From NCBI RefSeq assembly GCF_900117415.1, contig NZ_FPEI01000006.1:1488001-1552000 (forward strand): a DNA stretch of 64,000 nt. Reading direction: 5' to 3'. Numbering within the stretch: the stretch's first letter is position 1; each line of letters opens with the position of its first letter. This DNA is from Hyphomicrobium sp. CS1BSMeth3 (lineage in GTDB: Bacteria > Pseudomonadota > Alphaproteobacteria > Rhizobiales > Hyphomicrobiaceae). The translations under genes and the position numbers were made by a program. Positions 42,662 to 52,954 of the stretch are shown piece after piece. The notes beneath the pieces were generated by a model that had not been told where the DNA came from, did not search any database, and saw only the letters and a program-made list of their open reading frames with translations.

Positions 42662-42769
42662 GGAGTGCCTCCTGTCGCAACCGGACCATACCACGGGCTT
42701 TCCCTTGATGCTCTACATACTCAAGCCGCGCAGCGGACAGTCTCACACGTCGACTTTGGCCCGTGCGGA

Positions 42770-43540
42770 TCAGCCGCTCGTATATCGGCTTGGGGGGACG
42801 CCGACGATGCGTCGGAACATGCTGGTGAAGGCGGCGGGGCTGCGATAGCCGAGATCCATCGCAACCGTCGTGACCGATGCTCCTAGAGCGAGCTGATCGA
42901 TCGCCCGGAGCACGGTCGCCCTTCTTTGCCAGTCCAACAGGCTCAAGCCCGTCTCGGACCTGAACAGCCGCGTGAAGCTTCGCCGGCTCAGGGCGAGCTC
43001 GGAGGCCCACGCATCGAGCGACGCGCCGCCGGACGGCTCCTCCAGGAAGCGCGCGCATCTGGCGCCGAGTAATGGGTGTTTCGGAAAGGGTACCGTCAAC
43101 GCTTGACGCTTGGCGATACGCAGCTCGTGCAGGATCAACGTAGCGACGGCTTCGCCGCGGCTCCCCGTGTCATAGTTGACCGGCAGATCGATGGCGGCGA
43201 CGAGAAGTTGGCGTAGCAGCTCGGACACGTCGAGGATGCAGCACGAGGACGGCAGACCGCAATCAATCTGCGGATCCAGATAGGCGCTCCGTGTGTGCAC
43301 CTCTCCGATCATGCGGAATCCATGGCTGACGCCCGCCGGAATCCATAGGGCTTGCTGCGGCGGAACCACCCATGCGCCGTGGTCGGTGATGACGGCCATC
43401 GTTCCGGTCACGGCATGCAGCAACTGCGATCGACGGTGCGTATGCTGCGGGTGCTCGTGACCAGACGCAAATGTATTGCCGACAGCCAGCAGCGGCCGAG
43501 CAACGCTTTCGTAGTCCTCAGCTCTGGCATGCCTAACCAT
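42770..43540 (-). CDS. AraC-family regulator with N-terminal cupin
   Basis: A 256-residue regulator. The N-terminal cupin (AraC_binding) has GHEHPQHTHRRSQLLHAVTGTMAVITDHGAWVVPPQQALWIPAGVSHGFRM, with the usual His-rich ligand or metal site. The C-terminal helix-turn-helix pair includes SLDAWASELALSRRSFTRLFRSETGLSLLDWQRRATVLRAIDQLA and VTTVAMDLGYRSPAAFTSMFRRIVGVPPSRY. Members of this compact type often repress or activate an adjacent transporter gene. The divergent methyltransferase and the MFS carrier beyond it are possible targets. Confidence 0.92.
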   Translation of the reverse strand: MVRHARAEDYESVARPLLAVGNTFASGHEHPQHTHRRSQLLHAVTGTMAVITDHGAWVVPPQQALWIPAGVSHGFRMIGEVHTRSAYLDPQIDCGLPSSCCILDVSELLRQLLVAAIDLPVNYDTGSRGEAVATLILHELRIAKRQALTVPFPKHPLLGARCARFLEEPSGGASLDAWASELALSRRSFTRLFRSETGLSLLDWQRRATVLRAIDQLALGASVTTVAMDLGYRSPAAFTSMFRRIVGVPPSRYTSG

Positions 43541-43641
43541 GGCCCGCTCGCGATTGAGTTCGACCCGCCGGCGACAGACGGCTTCCCGCCCTCACGATAA
43601 CAGTATCCGCACGTGCCGATCCACAGGTCGAGAGGGGCGGG

Positions 43642-44412
43642 ATGACGGATCATCTGCAGCGGACACGAGAGGAGTTTGCAAGACAGGCAGATAGCTTTGC
43701 CTCATCTGCCGCCATCTCCGATGCGGCACAGGTCGCACGCTTGGTCGCGGCAGTGGGTGACCTCGCGGGCGGGCGCGTCCTCGACGTCGCGTGCGGCCCC
43801 GGCATCGTGGCACGAGCGCTCGCCGAAAAGGCGCGCGAGGTCGTCGCGTTCGATTTGACGCCGCAGATGATCGAGAAGGCGCGTGAGCGTTGCGCCAAGG
43901 CGGGGTTGTCGAATGTCGTCTTCGTGGAAGGCTCAGCCGCGCAATTGCCATTCACAGACGGCGCATTCGATGCCGTTGTGACCCGGCTCTCGTTTCACCA
44001 TTTCATCGCCCCCGAGCGCGTGCTTGCCGAAATGATCCGGGTTCTACGCCCAGGAGGGGTATTGACCGTTGCCGATGTCGTCAGCTCCGAAAATCGCCCC
44101 AAGGCAGAGCTGCAAAATGCAATCGAGACCTTGCGCGATCCATCGCACGTTCGGATGTTGCCGGCCTCGGAATTGCTCGCGCTCTTTTCCCGCGATGACC
44201 TGGCGATCGAACTGCAGCAGACGTGGGACAAGGCGAGAGAGTTCGAGGAGTGGCTCGGCATTGTTGCTGCCCCCGAACGTGCGGCGCCTTTGCGGGTCAT
44301 GGTGCGGGCGCTGGCTTTGGCTGGGCAGGACGCCGGGATCGGGTTGCGCATCGAGGATGGCGCGATCCGCCTGTTCCACCGCTGGCAACTTGTTTCTTGC
44401 AGAAAGCGCTGA
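43642..44412 (+). CDS. SAM-dependent class I methyltransferase (UbiE/Methyltransf_11 type)
   Basis: A 256-residue enzyme with the Rossmann-like SAM-binding fold. Motif I is GGRVLDVACGPGIVARALAEKA, post-I is VVAFDLTPQMIEKAR, motif II is GAFDAVVTRLSFHHF and motif III is VLRPGGVLTVADVVSSE. The substrate is unknown; the N-terminus HLQRTREEFARQADSF resembles UbiE-like small-molecule methyltransferases, but the Ubi/Men genes are elsewhere. GAGAGGGGCGGG precedes ATG 43642. It is divergent from the AraC gene by about 100 bases. Confidence 0.9.
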   Translation: MTDHLQRTREEFARQADSFASSAAISDAAQVARLVAAVGDLAGGRVLDVACGPGIVARALAEKAREVVAFDLTPQMIEKARERCAKAGLSNVVFVEGSAAQLPFTDGAFDAVVTRLSFHHFIAPERVLAEMIRVLRPGGVLTVADVVSSENRPKAELQNAIETLRDPSHVRMLPASELLALFSRDDLAIELQQTWDKAREFEEWLGIVAAPERAAPLRVMVRALALAGQDAGIGLRIEDGAIRLFHRWQLVSCRKR

Positions 44413-44551
44413 CCTTGCCAGTCGTCCGATCTTGCTCCTGTGCGGAAATTAGAAGGGTCCCACATCCCGCAGTCGGGACCGGAGTGACCTCTTATCCGCC
44501 TATTGCTACACTCCCCCCAACCACAACAAGCATAGCGCCGGGAGGCGCCCC

Positions 44552-45802
44552 ATGACGCGCGCGCGCATTCATTTCCTCTTCCTGAATATCGGCCACTTCC
44601 TCGACCACCTGTTCACGCTGATTTTCGCGACGGTGGCAGCGCTCGCGCTGACACGGGAATGGGGCATGAGCTATGCCGAGCTCGTCCCCTACGCGACGCC
44701 CGGGTTCGTCGCCTTCGGTCTGTTCTCACTTCCCGCGGGCTGGCTCTCGGATCGCTGGAGCCGCTACGGCATGATGTCCGTCTTTTTCGTCGGCATCGGC
44801 CTCGCCTCGATCTTCACGGCCTTTGCGCACACGCCCTTCCAGATCATGCTGCTCCTCTTCTTCGTCGGCGTGCTGGCGGCGATCTACCATCCCGTCGGCC
44901 TCGCCATGGTCGTCGAAAGCGCCAAGGCCTCGGGCACCGGCCAGGCCATTGCCATCAACGGCGTGTGGGGCAACCTCGGCGTCGGCAGCGCGGCCCTCAT
45001 CACCGGCTTCCTCATCGACAATGGTGGCTGGCGGGCAGCCTTCATCCTGCCGGGCGTGCTTTCCATGGCGATCGGCGTCGCCTACTTCCTCTTCTCGCGT
45101 CCCGACATGGCAGCCGAACAAGCCGAGAAGGCCGCCAAGCGTGCTGCTGCGAGCGCCAACGGCGCCAAGCCGGCCGCGAGCAGCGCAGGTGCGACTGACC
45201 TGCACCTTCGGCAGATCCTGCTGCGCCTCACCATCGTGATCTTCGTCGTGAGCGCGATCTCCAGCATCGTCTTCCAGTCGACCACCTTCGCGCTGCCCAA
45301 AGTGATGGACGAGCGCATGGGCGGCATCGCCGGTTCCGCGACCGTGGTGGGGTGGCTCGCCTTCGTCGTCTTCGCCGTGGCCTCCATGGCGCAGCTCGTC
45401 GTGGGACGCCTGCTCGACACACTTGGGCCGCGCACGGTCTTCATGGGCGTCGCCGCGATGCAGATTGTCTTCTTCAGTGTCATGCCGGGCCTCACGGACT
45501 GGACGGCCCTCGCGGTGGCGCTCGGCTTCATGCTCGGCGCCTTCGGACAGATCCCGATCAACGACTACATGATCGGCCGCATGGCGCGCTCGGAGATGCG
45601 CGGGTCGATCTATGGCGCGCGCTATGTCGTCTCGTTCGTGGCGCTTGCGGCGGCACTGCCGCTCATCGCCTGGGTGCACGGCACCTGGGGCTTCGACATG
45701 CTCTTTCGCATTCTCGCGATCGCGGCCGCCGTCATCTTCCTCTTCGTCTCGATGATCCCGCGGAAGCTCCCCGTCCCGGACGAGGTGCCGGTGAAAGCTT
45801 GA
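44552..45802 (+). CDS. MFS transporter
   Basis: A 416-residue major facilitator with twelve TM helices. TM1 follows the start RIHFLFLNIGHFLDHLFTLIFATVAALAL, and the loop 2-3 region GWLSDRWSRYGMMSVFFVGIGLASI fits the MFS A-motif. A central hydrophilic loop (EQAEKAAKRAAASANGAKPAASSAGATD, split across residues about 190-217) is Ala-rich. The second half includes VVGRLLDTLGPRTVFMGVAAMQ. The Asp/His pair in TM1 (GHFLDH) resembles the FSR/fosmidomycin-resistance branch. Substrate unknown. It ends 12 bases before the 72-bp repeat copy B. Confidence 0.9.
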   Translation: MTRARIHFLFLNIGHFLDHLFTLIFATVAALALTREWGMSYAELVPYATPGFVAFGLFSLPAGWLSDRWSRYGMMSVFFVGIGLASIFTAFAHTPFQIMLLLFFVGVLAAIYHPVGLAMVVESAKASGTGQAIAINGVWGNLGVGSAALITGFLIDNGGWRAAFILPGVLSMAIGVAYFLFSRPDMAAEQAEKAAKRAAASANGAKPAASSAGATDLHLRQILLRLTIVIFVVSAISSIVFQSTTFALPKVMDERMGGIAGSATVVGWLAFVVFAVASMAQLVVGRLLDTLGPRTVFMGVAAMQIVFFSVMPGLTDWTALAVALGFMLGAFGQIPINDYMIGRMARSEMRGSIYGARYVVSFVALAAALPLIAWVHGTWGFDMLFRILAIAAAVIFLFVSMIPRKLPVPDEVPVKA

Positions 45803-45813
45803 TTTTTTGTCGG

Positions 45814-45885
45814 CCGCGGGCTGCTGGGAAGAGGTGCTGCCGCCTTCTTTCGTAGTGCTATGCCCGCGGCGGCCATAGCGACAGC
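45814..45885 (-). repeat. 72-bp dispersed repeat, copy B
   Basis: Reverse complement of copy A (7389-7460) at the same length, beginning CCGCGGGCTGCTGGGAAGAG. A partial, more diverged third copy follows at about 45898-45955 (CGGGCTGCTGGGAAGGGGTG, then TTTCCTGGTACGGCC). Confidence 0.85.
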
Positions 45886-46040
45886 GGTCATCTGGGGCGG
45901 CGGGCTGCTGGGAAGGGGTGCTGTGGTTTCCTGGTACGGCCTACCGGCCGGCGCGCAGTCGCGCGCTCATGACTGTTGTGCGCCGGTGCTCATTAATTGC
46001 GTCCCCTCGCCAGCGAGCGGACAGCGCTCGCGTGTGACGC

Positions 46041-46283
46041 CGTTCTTCCCCCTCTCCCCATTGTCTTCAATGGGGAGAGGGTCGGGGTGAGGGGCGGCGG
46101 CATACGCCGACGTTAGTAAGTGCCGCCGCCCCTCATCCTAACCTTCTCCCCGTCAGAACGGGGAGAAGGGACATGGCGGCGCCAGCGGCGAACTCCAAAT
46201 TCATAAAAGACGGGGGTTCGGGGGTGTCCCCCGATTGGGGGGTGGGGCCAAGGCCCCACTCGCGCTGAAAGCGCGAACCGCCA
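46041..46283. repeat. Mosaic hairpin repeat, copy 5
   Basis: Between convergent genes ending at 45802 and 46302. Order: hairpin CCCTCTCCCCATTGTC...CAATGGGGAGAGGG, TCGGGGTGAGGGGCGGC, its inverse, hairpin CTTCTCCCCGTC...ACGGGGAGAAGG, CTCCAAATTCATAAAA and the G/C-run module. Almost exactly the reverse complement of copy 1, and both copies are accompanied by a 72-bp element. Bases 45956-46040 hold nothing I recognise. Confidence 0.9.
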
Positions 46284-46301
46284 CGCACGCGACGTCGCGA
46301 C

Positions 46302-46937
46302 CTACAGCGCCTTGAGGAACGCCGCGATGGCATCGGCGGCGGCTTCGAGATTGCCGCGCCGGGTTGTACCTGAGCCGCCGCGCGGGCCGAGGTCGTGATC
46401 GCCGTCGTGCGCCCAGTGAATGCGGATGGCGGGCGGGAGCGTGAGCGCCTCGACCTCCGCGCGCGTCCCGAAGGGATCGCGTTCGCCCTGGATGATCAGC
46501 GTCGGGCACGTGAGTGTTTCGAGGTGCGCAACACGCAGGCGCTCCGGCGTATTCGGCGGGTGAAAGGGATAGCCGAGGCAGACAAGGCCAGCGACCTCGC
46601 CCGTTTTGTGCAAATTTTCCGCAACGTGGCTCGCGACGCGACCGCCCATCGACTTGCCGCCGATCGCGAGCTTGCCCGAAGCACCCGCGGCCGCTGCTCG
46701 CGCAGCCACTGTCATCTCGCCGTCGAGCGTCTCTGCTTTAGGAGGAGGTCTGCGTTTTCCACCCTTGCGCCGCGCGGCCATGTAGGCGAACTCGAAGCGC
46801 GCGACGCGGATCCCTCGCATGGCCAGCATATCACTGATGAGCGTCATGAACGGGCTGTCCATGGGCGCGCCCGCGCCGTGGGCGAGCAGCAGCGTCGCGT
46901 CAGCGTCGTCCGGGCCTGTCCAGAGAAGCTCTGTCAT
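46302..46937 (-). CDS. Alpha/beta hydrolase (KANL3/Tex30-like)
   Basis: A 211-residue alpha/beta-hydrolase of the KANL3/Tex30 group. It has the oxyanion strand ATLLLAHGAGAPMDSPFM and the nucleophile elbow IGGKSMGGRVASHVA (GKSMGG, Ser). The acid-region strand is TCPTLIIQGERDPFGTR, with the Asp, and the His is in WAHDGDHDLGPR. Natural substrates of the group are unknown. ATG 46935-46937 (MTELLW) is used; a GTG two codons upstream is also possible. Its 3' end lies close to repeat copy 5. Confidence 0.88.
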   Translation of the reverse strand: MTELLWTGPDDADATLLLAHGAGAPMDSPFMTLISDMLAMRGIRVARFEFAYMAARRKGGKRRPPPKAETLDGEMTVAARAAAAGASGKLAIGGKSMGGRVASHVAENLHKTGEVAGLVCLGYPFHPPNTPERLRVAHLETLTCPTLIIQGERDPFGTRAEVEALTLPPAIRIHWAHDGDHDLGPRGGSGTTRRGNLEAAADAIAAFLKAL

Positions 46938-47061
46938 CGGCACCCGTCATCCAAAAATTGCCGCAGTGATGGCGCTTCTGCCACGTGCACACAGCGCCGG
47001 TCACCAATTCGCCGGCGCCTCATTGACCCACGCGCGCCTGAGCGTCAAGATCGCGTGTGGC

Positions 47062-48672
47062 ATGAAGCTGGGCTGCGGGATGGGCGCGATCGGCCGAACT
47101 GGAATTGCAGGCTGGATTTTGATTATCCTGGCCGGCGTGATGCTGTGCCTCGCTCCTGCTCGTGCCTCGCCCGAGGAGAAGCGCCGCCTCGTTCTCGGGA
47201 CGGCCACGACCTATGGCACGTTCGACCCCCACGTGGTCGACGATCCCGGACAGAATATAATTCGCCTCAATTTCTACGACAGCCTGCTGCGCTGGGTCGG
47301 CTCCCCGCCGCACCTCCAGCTCTGGCTCGCTGCCCGCCACGAGATGTCGCCGGACGGGCAGATCCACACCTTCCATCTGCGCGACGACGCGAAATTCCAT
47401 GATGGCAGTCCGGTCCGCGCGGCCGATGTCGCCTACTCCATGGAGCGACTGCTGGCGCTGAAGCAGGGTCCCTACGCGCTCTTCGCCGGCGTGATCGCGC
47501 CGGGTGGCACGCGGGCCGTCGGCGAGAGCACGGTGGTGTTCAATCTCACGCAGCCCATGCAGGGTTTCGCGACACTGCTTCCCGAGCTTGCGATCGTCAA
47601 TCGCGCGCTCGTCGCCGCAAACGAGAAGAACAACGACTGGGGCCAGGAATGGCTGCAGCGCAACAGCGCCGGCTCGGGCTCGTACATTCCCTTCCGGCGT
47701 GACCGCGAAGGGGCCTTCATCGCCTCGCGCAATCTCGAGCACTTCATCCCCGACTGGGGCCCCAACGCCATCGACGAGTTCGAGGTCTATCCGGTTGCCG
47801 ATGCGGCCGAGCGAATCGCCGCCCTGCTGAGGGGCGACCTCGGCGGCATTCTCGGACACCTGGCCATCGACCAGCTCACGAACCTGCGCAATACGCCGGG
47901 CTTCCAGGTCGTCGAGCAGCCGACGCTGCGCCTCGTACGCGGCGTCATTCACAACCGCCGTCCGCCGGGCAACAACATCGACTTCCGCCGCGTCCTGTCG
48001 CACGCCTTCGACTACGACGGACTGGTTCAGGGCCTCCTCGCCGGGACCATGGCCCGGAACGGCTCGCCGCTCCCCGATCTCATCTGGGGCGGGCCCAGCA
48101 CGACGCGCGGCTATCGCTTCGATCTGGTGCGCGCGCGCGAGTACCTCGAGCGTGTGCCAGGTCCGCTCCCGGAGATCACCATCGGCGCCGTGGCCGGGCA
48201 GGTTCACGCCGAGATGGCGGCCGCCACCCTGAAGCAGGGCCTCGATCAGCTCGGGGTGAAGTCCCGCGTCGTCGCCGAGCCTGCAGAAGCCATCTTCGCG
48301 CGCTCGCACGACGAAAAGCAGATGTACGACGTGCTGTTCATGGCCGAGACGCGCCTGCCGCCCGATCCCGATCCGTGGATCGGCGCCCGTTTCGGCTGCA
48401 AGGCGATCGGGCGCACGAACTACAGCGGCTACTGCAATGAGGCGGTCGACGCCCTCGTCGCCGAGGCGCGCCGCACCACGGATCAAGGTGCCCGCTGGCG
48501 CAACTACAAGGCCGCTGCGACCCTGATCGAAGCCGACGCCGCTGAGCTCTGGATCGGCACGGCCGTGCGGTCCGGCGTCTTCAAAAGCGGCCTCTCCGGC
48601 CTGCTGTTCAGCCCTCTCAACGAAGGCCTGGACCTGCGCTGGACGTCCATGGACCGCCGCGTCGCGCAGTAG
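47062..48672 (+). CDS. ABC transporter substrate-binding protein, peptide/nickel type (SBP_bac_5)
   Basis: A 536-residue exported binding protein. The signal peptide is TGIAGWILIILAGVMLCLAPARA. The mature domain begins RRLVLGTATTYGTFDPHVVDDPGQN and includes FHLRDDAKFHDGSPVRAADVAYSMERLL, the family's signature, followed by SGSYIPFRRDREGAF. The second lobe contains NNIDFRRVLSHAFDYDGLVQGLLAG and the closing PPDPDPWIGARFGCKA. It would deliver oligopeptides or a similar ligand to an ABC permease, but no permease or ATPase is adjacent, so it is an orphan. Start 47062 is uncertain; ATG 47080 is also plausible. Confidence 0.88.
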   Translation: MKLGCGMGAIGRTGIAGWILIILAGVMLCLAPARASPEEKRRLVLGTATTYGTFDPHVVDDPGQNIIRLNFYDSLLRWVGSPPHLQLWLAARHEMSPDGQIHTFHLRDDAKFHDGSPVRAADVAYSMERLLALKQGPYALFAGVIAPGGTRAVGESTVVFNLTQPMQGFATLLPELAIVNRALVAANEKNNDWGQEWLQRNSAGSGSYIPFRRDREGAFIASRNLEHFIPDWGPNAIDEFEVYPVADAAERIAALLRGDLGGILGHLAIDQLTNLRNTPGFQVVEQPTLRLVRGVIHNRRPPGNNIDFRRVLSHAFDYDGLVQGLLAGTMARNGSPLPDLIWGGPSTTRGYRFDLVRAREYLERVPGPLPEITIGAVAGQVHAEMAAATLKQGLDQLGVKSRVVAEPAEAIFARSHDEKQMYDVLFMAETRLPPDPDPWIGARFGCKAIGRTNYSGYCNEAVDALVAEARRTTDQGARWRNYKAAATLIEADAAELWIGTAVRSGVFKSGLSGLLFSPLNEGLDLRWTSMDRRVAQ

Positions 48673-49081
48673 TAGGCCTCCCGGCCGGCCCTCGCTCCCG
48701 CCCCTGCCTTCAGGCTGCCGCATCAAGCCTTAAAGTTGTAACGCCAGCCGCTTCACGCGCTAGTGCCCCGATTCCGAAGTCCGCTCGACCTCGATGCTGG
48801 CATCCCGAGCGCACTCCGGAAGCAAAAGGGGCGCTAGAAACATAGACTTGCCCGTGTGATCCAGATCAAGAAATGCGCTTCGCACTGTGCCGCGAGATCT
48901 CGCGAATTTCTCGATCGCCACATTAGCCTTCGGCTAGGCTCGCCGATTTTTGACCACGCCGACTGGAATCCGGTTCGGAAGCTCCCCTGCCACACTTGAA
49001 GGGCTTGCCAACCTAGGCCATATGCGTTTAACGCATAGCTGAAAGACAACACGAAACTTGGAAGCGCCAGAAAGTGAGCCC
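48673..49081. other. Intergenic region upstream of trxB
   Basis: 409 bases between the orphan binding protein and trxB. It holds the 166-bp repeat at 48761-48926. The remaining 155 bases before trxB presumably contain its promoter; no clear operator seen. Confidence 0.5.
48761..48926. repeat. Two-hairpin dispersed repeat, copy 1 (166 bp)
   Basis: Starts TAGTGCCCCGATTCCGAAGT and ends GATCGCCACATTAG, upstream of trxB. The left half folds back on itself: TAGTGCCCC...CCGAAGT with ACTCCGGAAGC...GGGGCGCTA. The right half has GATCAAGAAATGCGC paired loosely with GCGAATTTCTCGATC. Aligned over its length with 59880-60044. Confidence 0.85.
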
Positions 49082-50050
49082 ATGACCAGCCCGCGCCACG
49101 CCAAAGTGATCATTCTCGGCTCAGGCCCGGCCGGCTACACGGCCGCAATCTATGCCGCACGAGCAATGCTCAAACCGCTGATCATCCAGGGCAATCAGCC
49201 CGGCGGGCAGCTCACCATCACGACCGATGTCGAGAATTATCCCGGGTTCGCCAAGGTCATCCAGGGCCCCTGGCTCATGGAGGAGATGCGGGCCCAGGCC
49301 GAGCACGTCGGCACCGAGGTGGTCATGGACCATGTGGTCAAGGTCACACTCTCGAAGCGCCCCTTCCTGCTCGAATGCGATTCGGGCGACAGCTACACCT
49401 GCGACGCGCTCATCATCTGCACAGGCGCCCAGGCGCGCTGGCTCGGGATGCCGAGCGAGGAGGCCTTCCAGGGCCATGGTGTCTCGGCCTGCGCCACCTG
49501 CGATGGCTTCTTCTATCGCGACAAGGAGGTGATCGTCGTCGGCGGTGGCAATACCGCGGTCGAGGAAGCGATCTTCCTCACGAACTTCGCGAAGAAGGTC
49601 ACTGTCGTGCATCGCCGCGACAGCTTCCGCGCCGAGCGCATCCTCCAGGATCGCCTGTTCAAGAACCCCAAGATCGAAGTCCTCTGGGACACCGCGCTCG
49701 ATGAGATCACCGGCGACACCGATCCGGTGAAGAGCGTCACCGGCGTGCGCCTGCGCAATGTGCGGACGGGCGCCCTCGTGAGCCGGCCCGTCGACGGCGT
49801 GTTCATCGCCATCGGCCACGCGCCGGCCACCGAACTCTTTGTCGGACAGCTACCCATGACCAAGGGCGGCTATCTAATCACGAAGCCAGATTCGACCGCC
49901 ACCGACATCCCCGGCGTCTTTGCCGCCGGTGACGTCAAGGACGAGGTCTATCGCCAGGCGGTCACGGCCGCCGGCATGGGCTGCATGGCGGCACTCGAAG
50001 CCGAGCGGTTCCTCGCCCATGCGGGCGAGCACCTCGAAGCTGCTCAATAA
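49082..50050 (+). CDS. trxB: Thioredoxin-disulfide reductase
   Basis: A 322-residue FAD- and NADPH-dependent enzyme that keeps thioredoxin reduced. FAD motif ILGSGPAGYTAAIYAARA (GSGPAG at residues 13-18), the redox pair C137-A-T-C140 in VSACATCDGFF, the NADPH motif VVGGGNTAVEEAIFL and the final FAD segment IPGVFAAGDVKDEVYRQAVTAAGMGCMAAL are all present. ATG 49082 with an AAGTGAG site upstream is preferred to the TTG at 49058. The LysR gene follows after 24 bases, an order conserved in Rhizobiales. Confidence 0.97.
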   Translation: MTSPRHAKVIILGSGPAGYTAAIYAARAMLKPLIIQGNQPGGQLTITTDVENYPGFAKVIQGPWLMEEMRAQAEHVGTEVVMDHVVKVTLSKRPFLLECDSGDSYTCDALIICTGAQARWLGMPSEEAFQGHGVSACATCDGFFYRDKEVIVVGGGNTAVEEAIFLTNFAKKVTVVHRRDSFRAERILQDRLFKNPKIEVLWDTALDEITGDTDPVKSVTGVRLRNVRTGALVSRPVDGVFIAIGHAPATELFVGQLPMTKGGYLITKPDSTATDIPGVFAAGDVKDEVYRQAVTAAGMGCMAALEAERFLAHAGEHLEAAQ

Positions 50051-50074
50051 ACAATAGACGGAGGAAACGGTCGC

Positions 50075-50977
50075 GTGCCGGGGCATATGGACTGGGACAA
50101 GTTGCGCATTTTCCATTCGGCGGCCGAAGCTGGGAGCTTTACCCATGCCGGCGAGAGCCTGCGGATGAGCCAGTCGGCGGTCAGCCGGCAGGTCTCCGCG
50201 CTCGAGAAAGAGCTTGGCGTCTCGCTCTTTCATCGCCACGCGCGCGGCCTCGTGCTCACCGAGCAGGGCGAGATGCTCTTCCGCACCGCCAGCGAGGTGA
50301 TGAACAAGCTGCAGACCGCCGAGTCGCTTCTCTCCGACTCGACGACGAAGCCGGCGGGTGACCTCCGCGTCACCGCGACGGTCGGCCTCGGCTCGGTCTG
50401 GATCACCCAGCGCCTGCGCGAGTTCCTCGAGCTCTATCCCGACATCCGCGTCGAGCTCATCCTCAACGACGAGCCGGTCGATCTCTCCATGCGCGTCGCG
50501 GACGTCGCCATCTGGGCGCGCGAGCCGGCGCAGGGCGACCTCATCCGCCGGCCGCTCTTCACGATGCAGACGCACTGCTACGCATCGAGCCAGTACATCC
50601 GCAAGTTCGGGACGCCGCAGAGCATTGCCGATCTCGACCGCCACCGGATCGTGTCGTTCGTCGGCAATCCGGCGCCGCATCTCTCACACATCAACATGCT
50701 CGAATCGCTCGGGCGCGAGGGCCGGGCCCCGCGAATCCCGGTGATGCGCGCGAGTGCCATACTGGCCCTGAAGTACGCAATCCGCTCTGGCATCGGCATT
50801 GGGATGATCCCGGATTACCTCACCCAGGAAGAAACGGACCTCGTGCCCGTCCTGCCGGACCTCGAGCTTCCGAAGCTGCCTGTGTACTTCGTCTACCCGG
50901 AAGAGCTGAAGACGGCGAAAAAGGTTCAGGTTTTCAGGGACTTCATGGTCGCGAAGGGTCGGCAGTGGAAGTACTGA
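50075..50977 (+). CDS. LysR-type regulator, LsrB/VtlR-like
   Basis: A 300-residue LysR-family regulator. The N-terminal winged helix is MDWDKLRIFHSAAEAGSFTHAGESLRMSQSAVSRQVSALEKELGVSLFHRH, and the C-terminal ligand domain is the LysR substrate-binding type (LRVTATVGLGSVWITQRLREFLELYPDIRVELIL). The start is GTG 50075 with GGAGGA nine bases upstream. Between trxB and an AbcR-like sRNA it occupies the place of LsrB in Sinorhizobium and VtlR in Agrobacterium/Brucella, which activate AbcR transcription and respond to oxidative or host signals. That identity is inferred from synteny. Confidence 0.9.
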   Translation: MPGHMDWDKLRIFHSAAEAGSFTHAGESLRMSQSAVSRQVSALEKELGVSLFHRHARGLVLTEQGEMLFRTASEVMNKLQTAESLLSDSTTKPAGDLRVTATVGLGSVWITQRLREFLELYPDIRVELILNDEPVDLSMRVADVAIWAREPAQGDLIRRPLFTMQTHCYASSQYIRKFGTPQSIADLDRHRIVSFVGNPAPHLSHINMLESLGREGRAPRIPVMRASAILALKYAIRSGIGIGMIPDYLTQEETDLVPVLPDLELPKLPVYFVYPEELKTAKKVQVFRDFMVAKGRQWKY

Positions 50978-51045
50978 CCGGGAGGTCGTTCCGCACGCGG
51001 CGCTAGACATGCGCTTTCTGCATGGGCACCTGCTCCCGCACCGGA

Positions 51046-51074
51046 TTGAACTGAAGTCCGATACCTCACATATA
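51046..51074 (+). promoter_or_regulatory. Promoter of AbcR-like sRNA
   Basis: TTGAAC (51046-51051), a 17-base spacer and CATATA (51069-51074). Transcription should start at about 51081-51082, exactly at the first stem-loop of the RNA. The LysR protein encoded just upstream is a likely activator. Confidence 0.65.
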
Positions 51075-51081
51075 CCTCTTT

Positions 51082-51193
51082 AGCTGTGACGGACAGCTAC
51101 TGAAGGCAGTTCCCTCCCTTTGACGCCTTCAACCGTGTTGCTTAGGCGATACGGATCAAACTTCAGCCGGGCCTCGTGCCCGGCTTTTCTTTT
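51082..51193 (+). ncRNA. abcR: AbcR-family trans-acting small RNA (alpha-r15-like)
   Basis: About 112 nucleotides with the three-stem plan of AbcR RNAs. Stem 1 is AGCTGT/ACAGCT (51082-51087 and 51093-51098). Stem 2 is TGAAGGC/GCCTTCA (51101-51107 and 51125-51131), whose loop carries CCCTCCC (51112-51118), an anti-Shine-Dalgarno sequence. Stem 3 is the terminator at 51165-51193. AbcR RNAs bind ribosome sites of ABC transporter and other mRNAs, usually with Hfq, and lie beside a LysR gene downstream of trxB in Rhizobiales, as here. Only one copy is seen, whereas many species have two. Confidence 0.8.
51165..51193 (+). terminator. Rho-independent terminator of AbcR-like sRNA
   Basis: AGCCGGGC-CTCGT-GCCCGGCT followed by TTTCTTTT. 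Perfect 8-bp stem and U-tract on the plus strand. Confidence 0.9.
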
Positions 51194-51304
51194 ATCAACG
51201 CTTCTTCAGTGACTTGACGCCCCGGCCCCGGTTTGAGCCGATCACGTATCGTCAGGTTAAGCACACCACGACCATTGCGCGTATGCATCGCCCCGACAGC
51301 GCGC

Positions 51305-52950
<1,646 letters not shown>

Positions 52951-52954
<4 letters not shown>

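Noticed and set aside
43408-43653. A minus-strand frame starting with LWIGTCGYCY, resembling the first strand of DUF72 proteins
   Set aside because: The similarity covers about ten residues, the rest does not match, and the frame overlaps the starts of two better-supported genes. Treated as chance.
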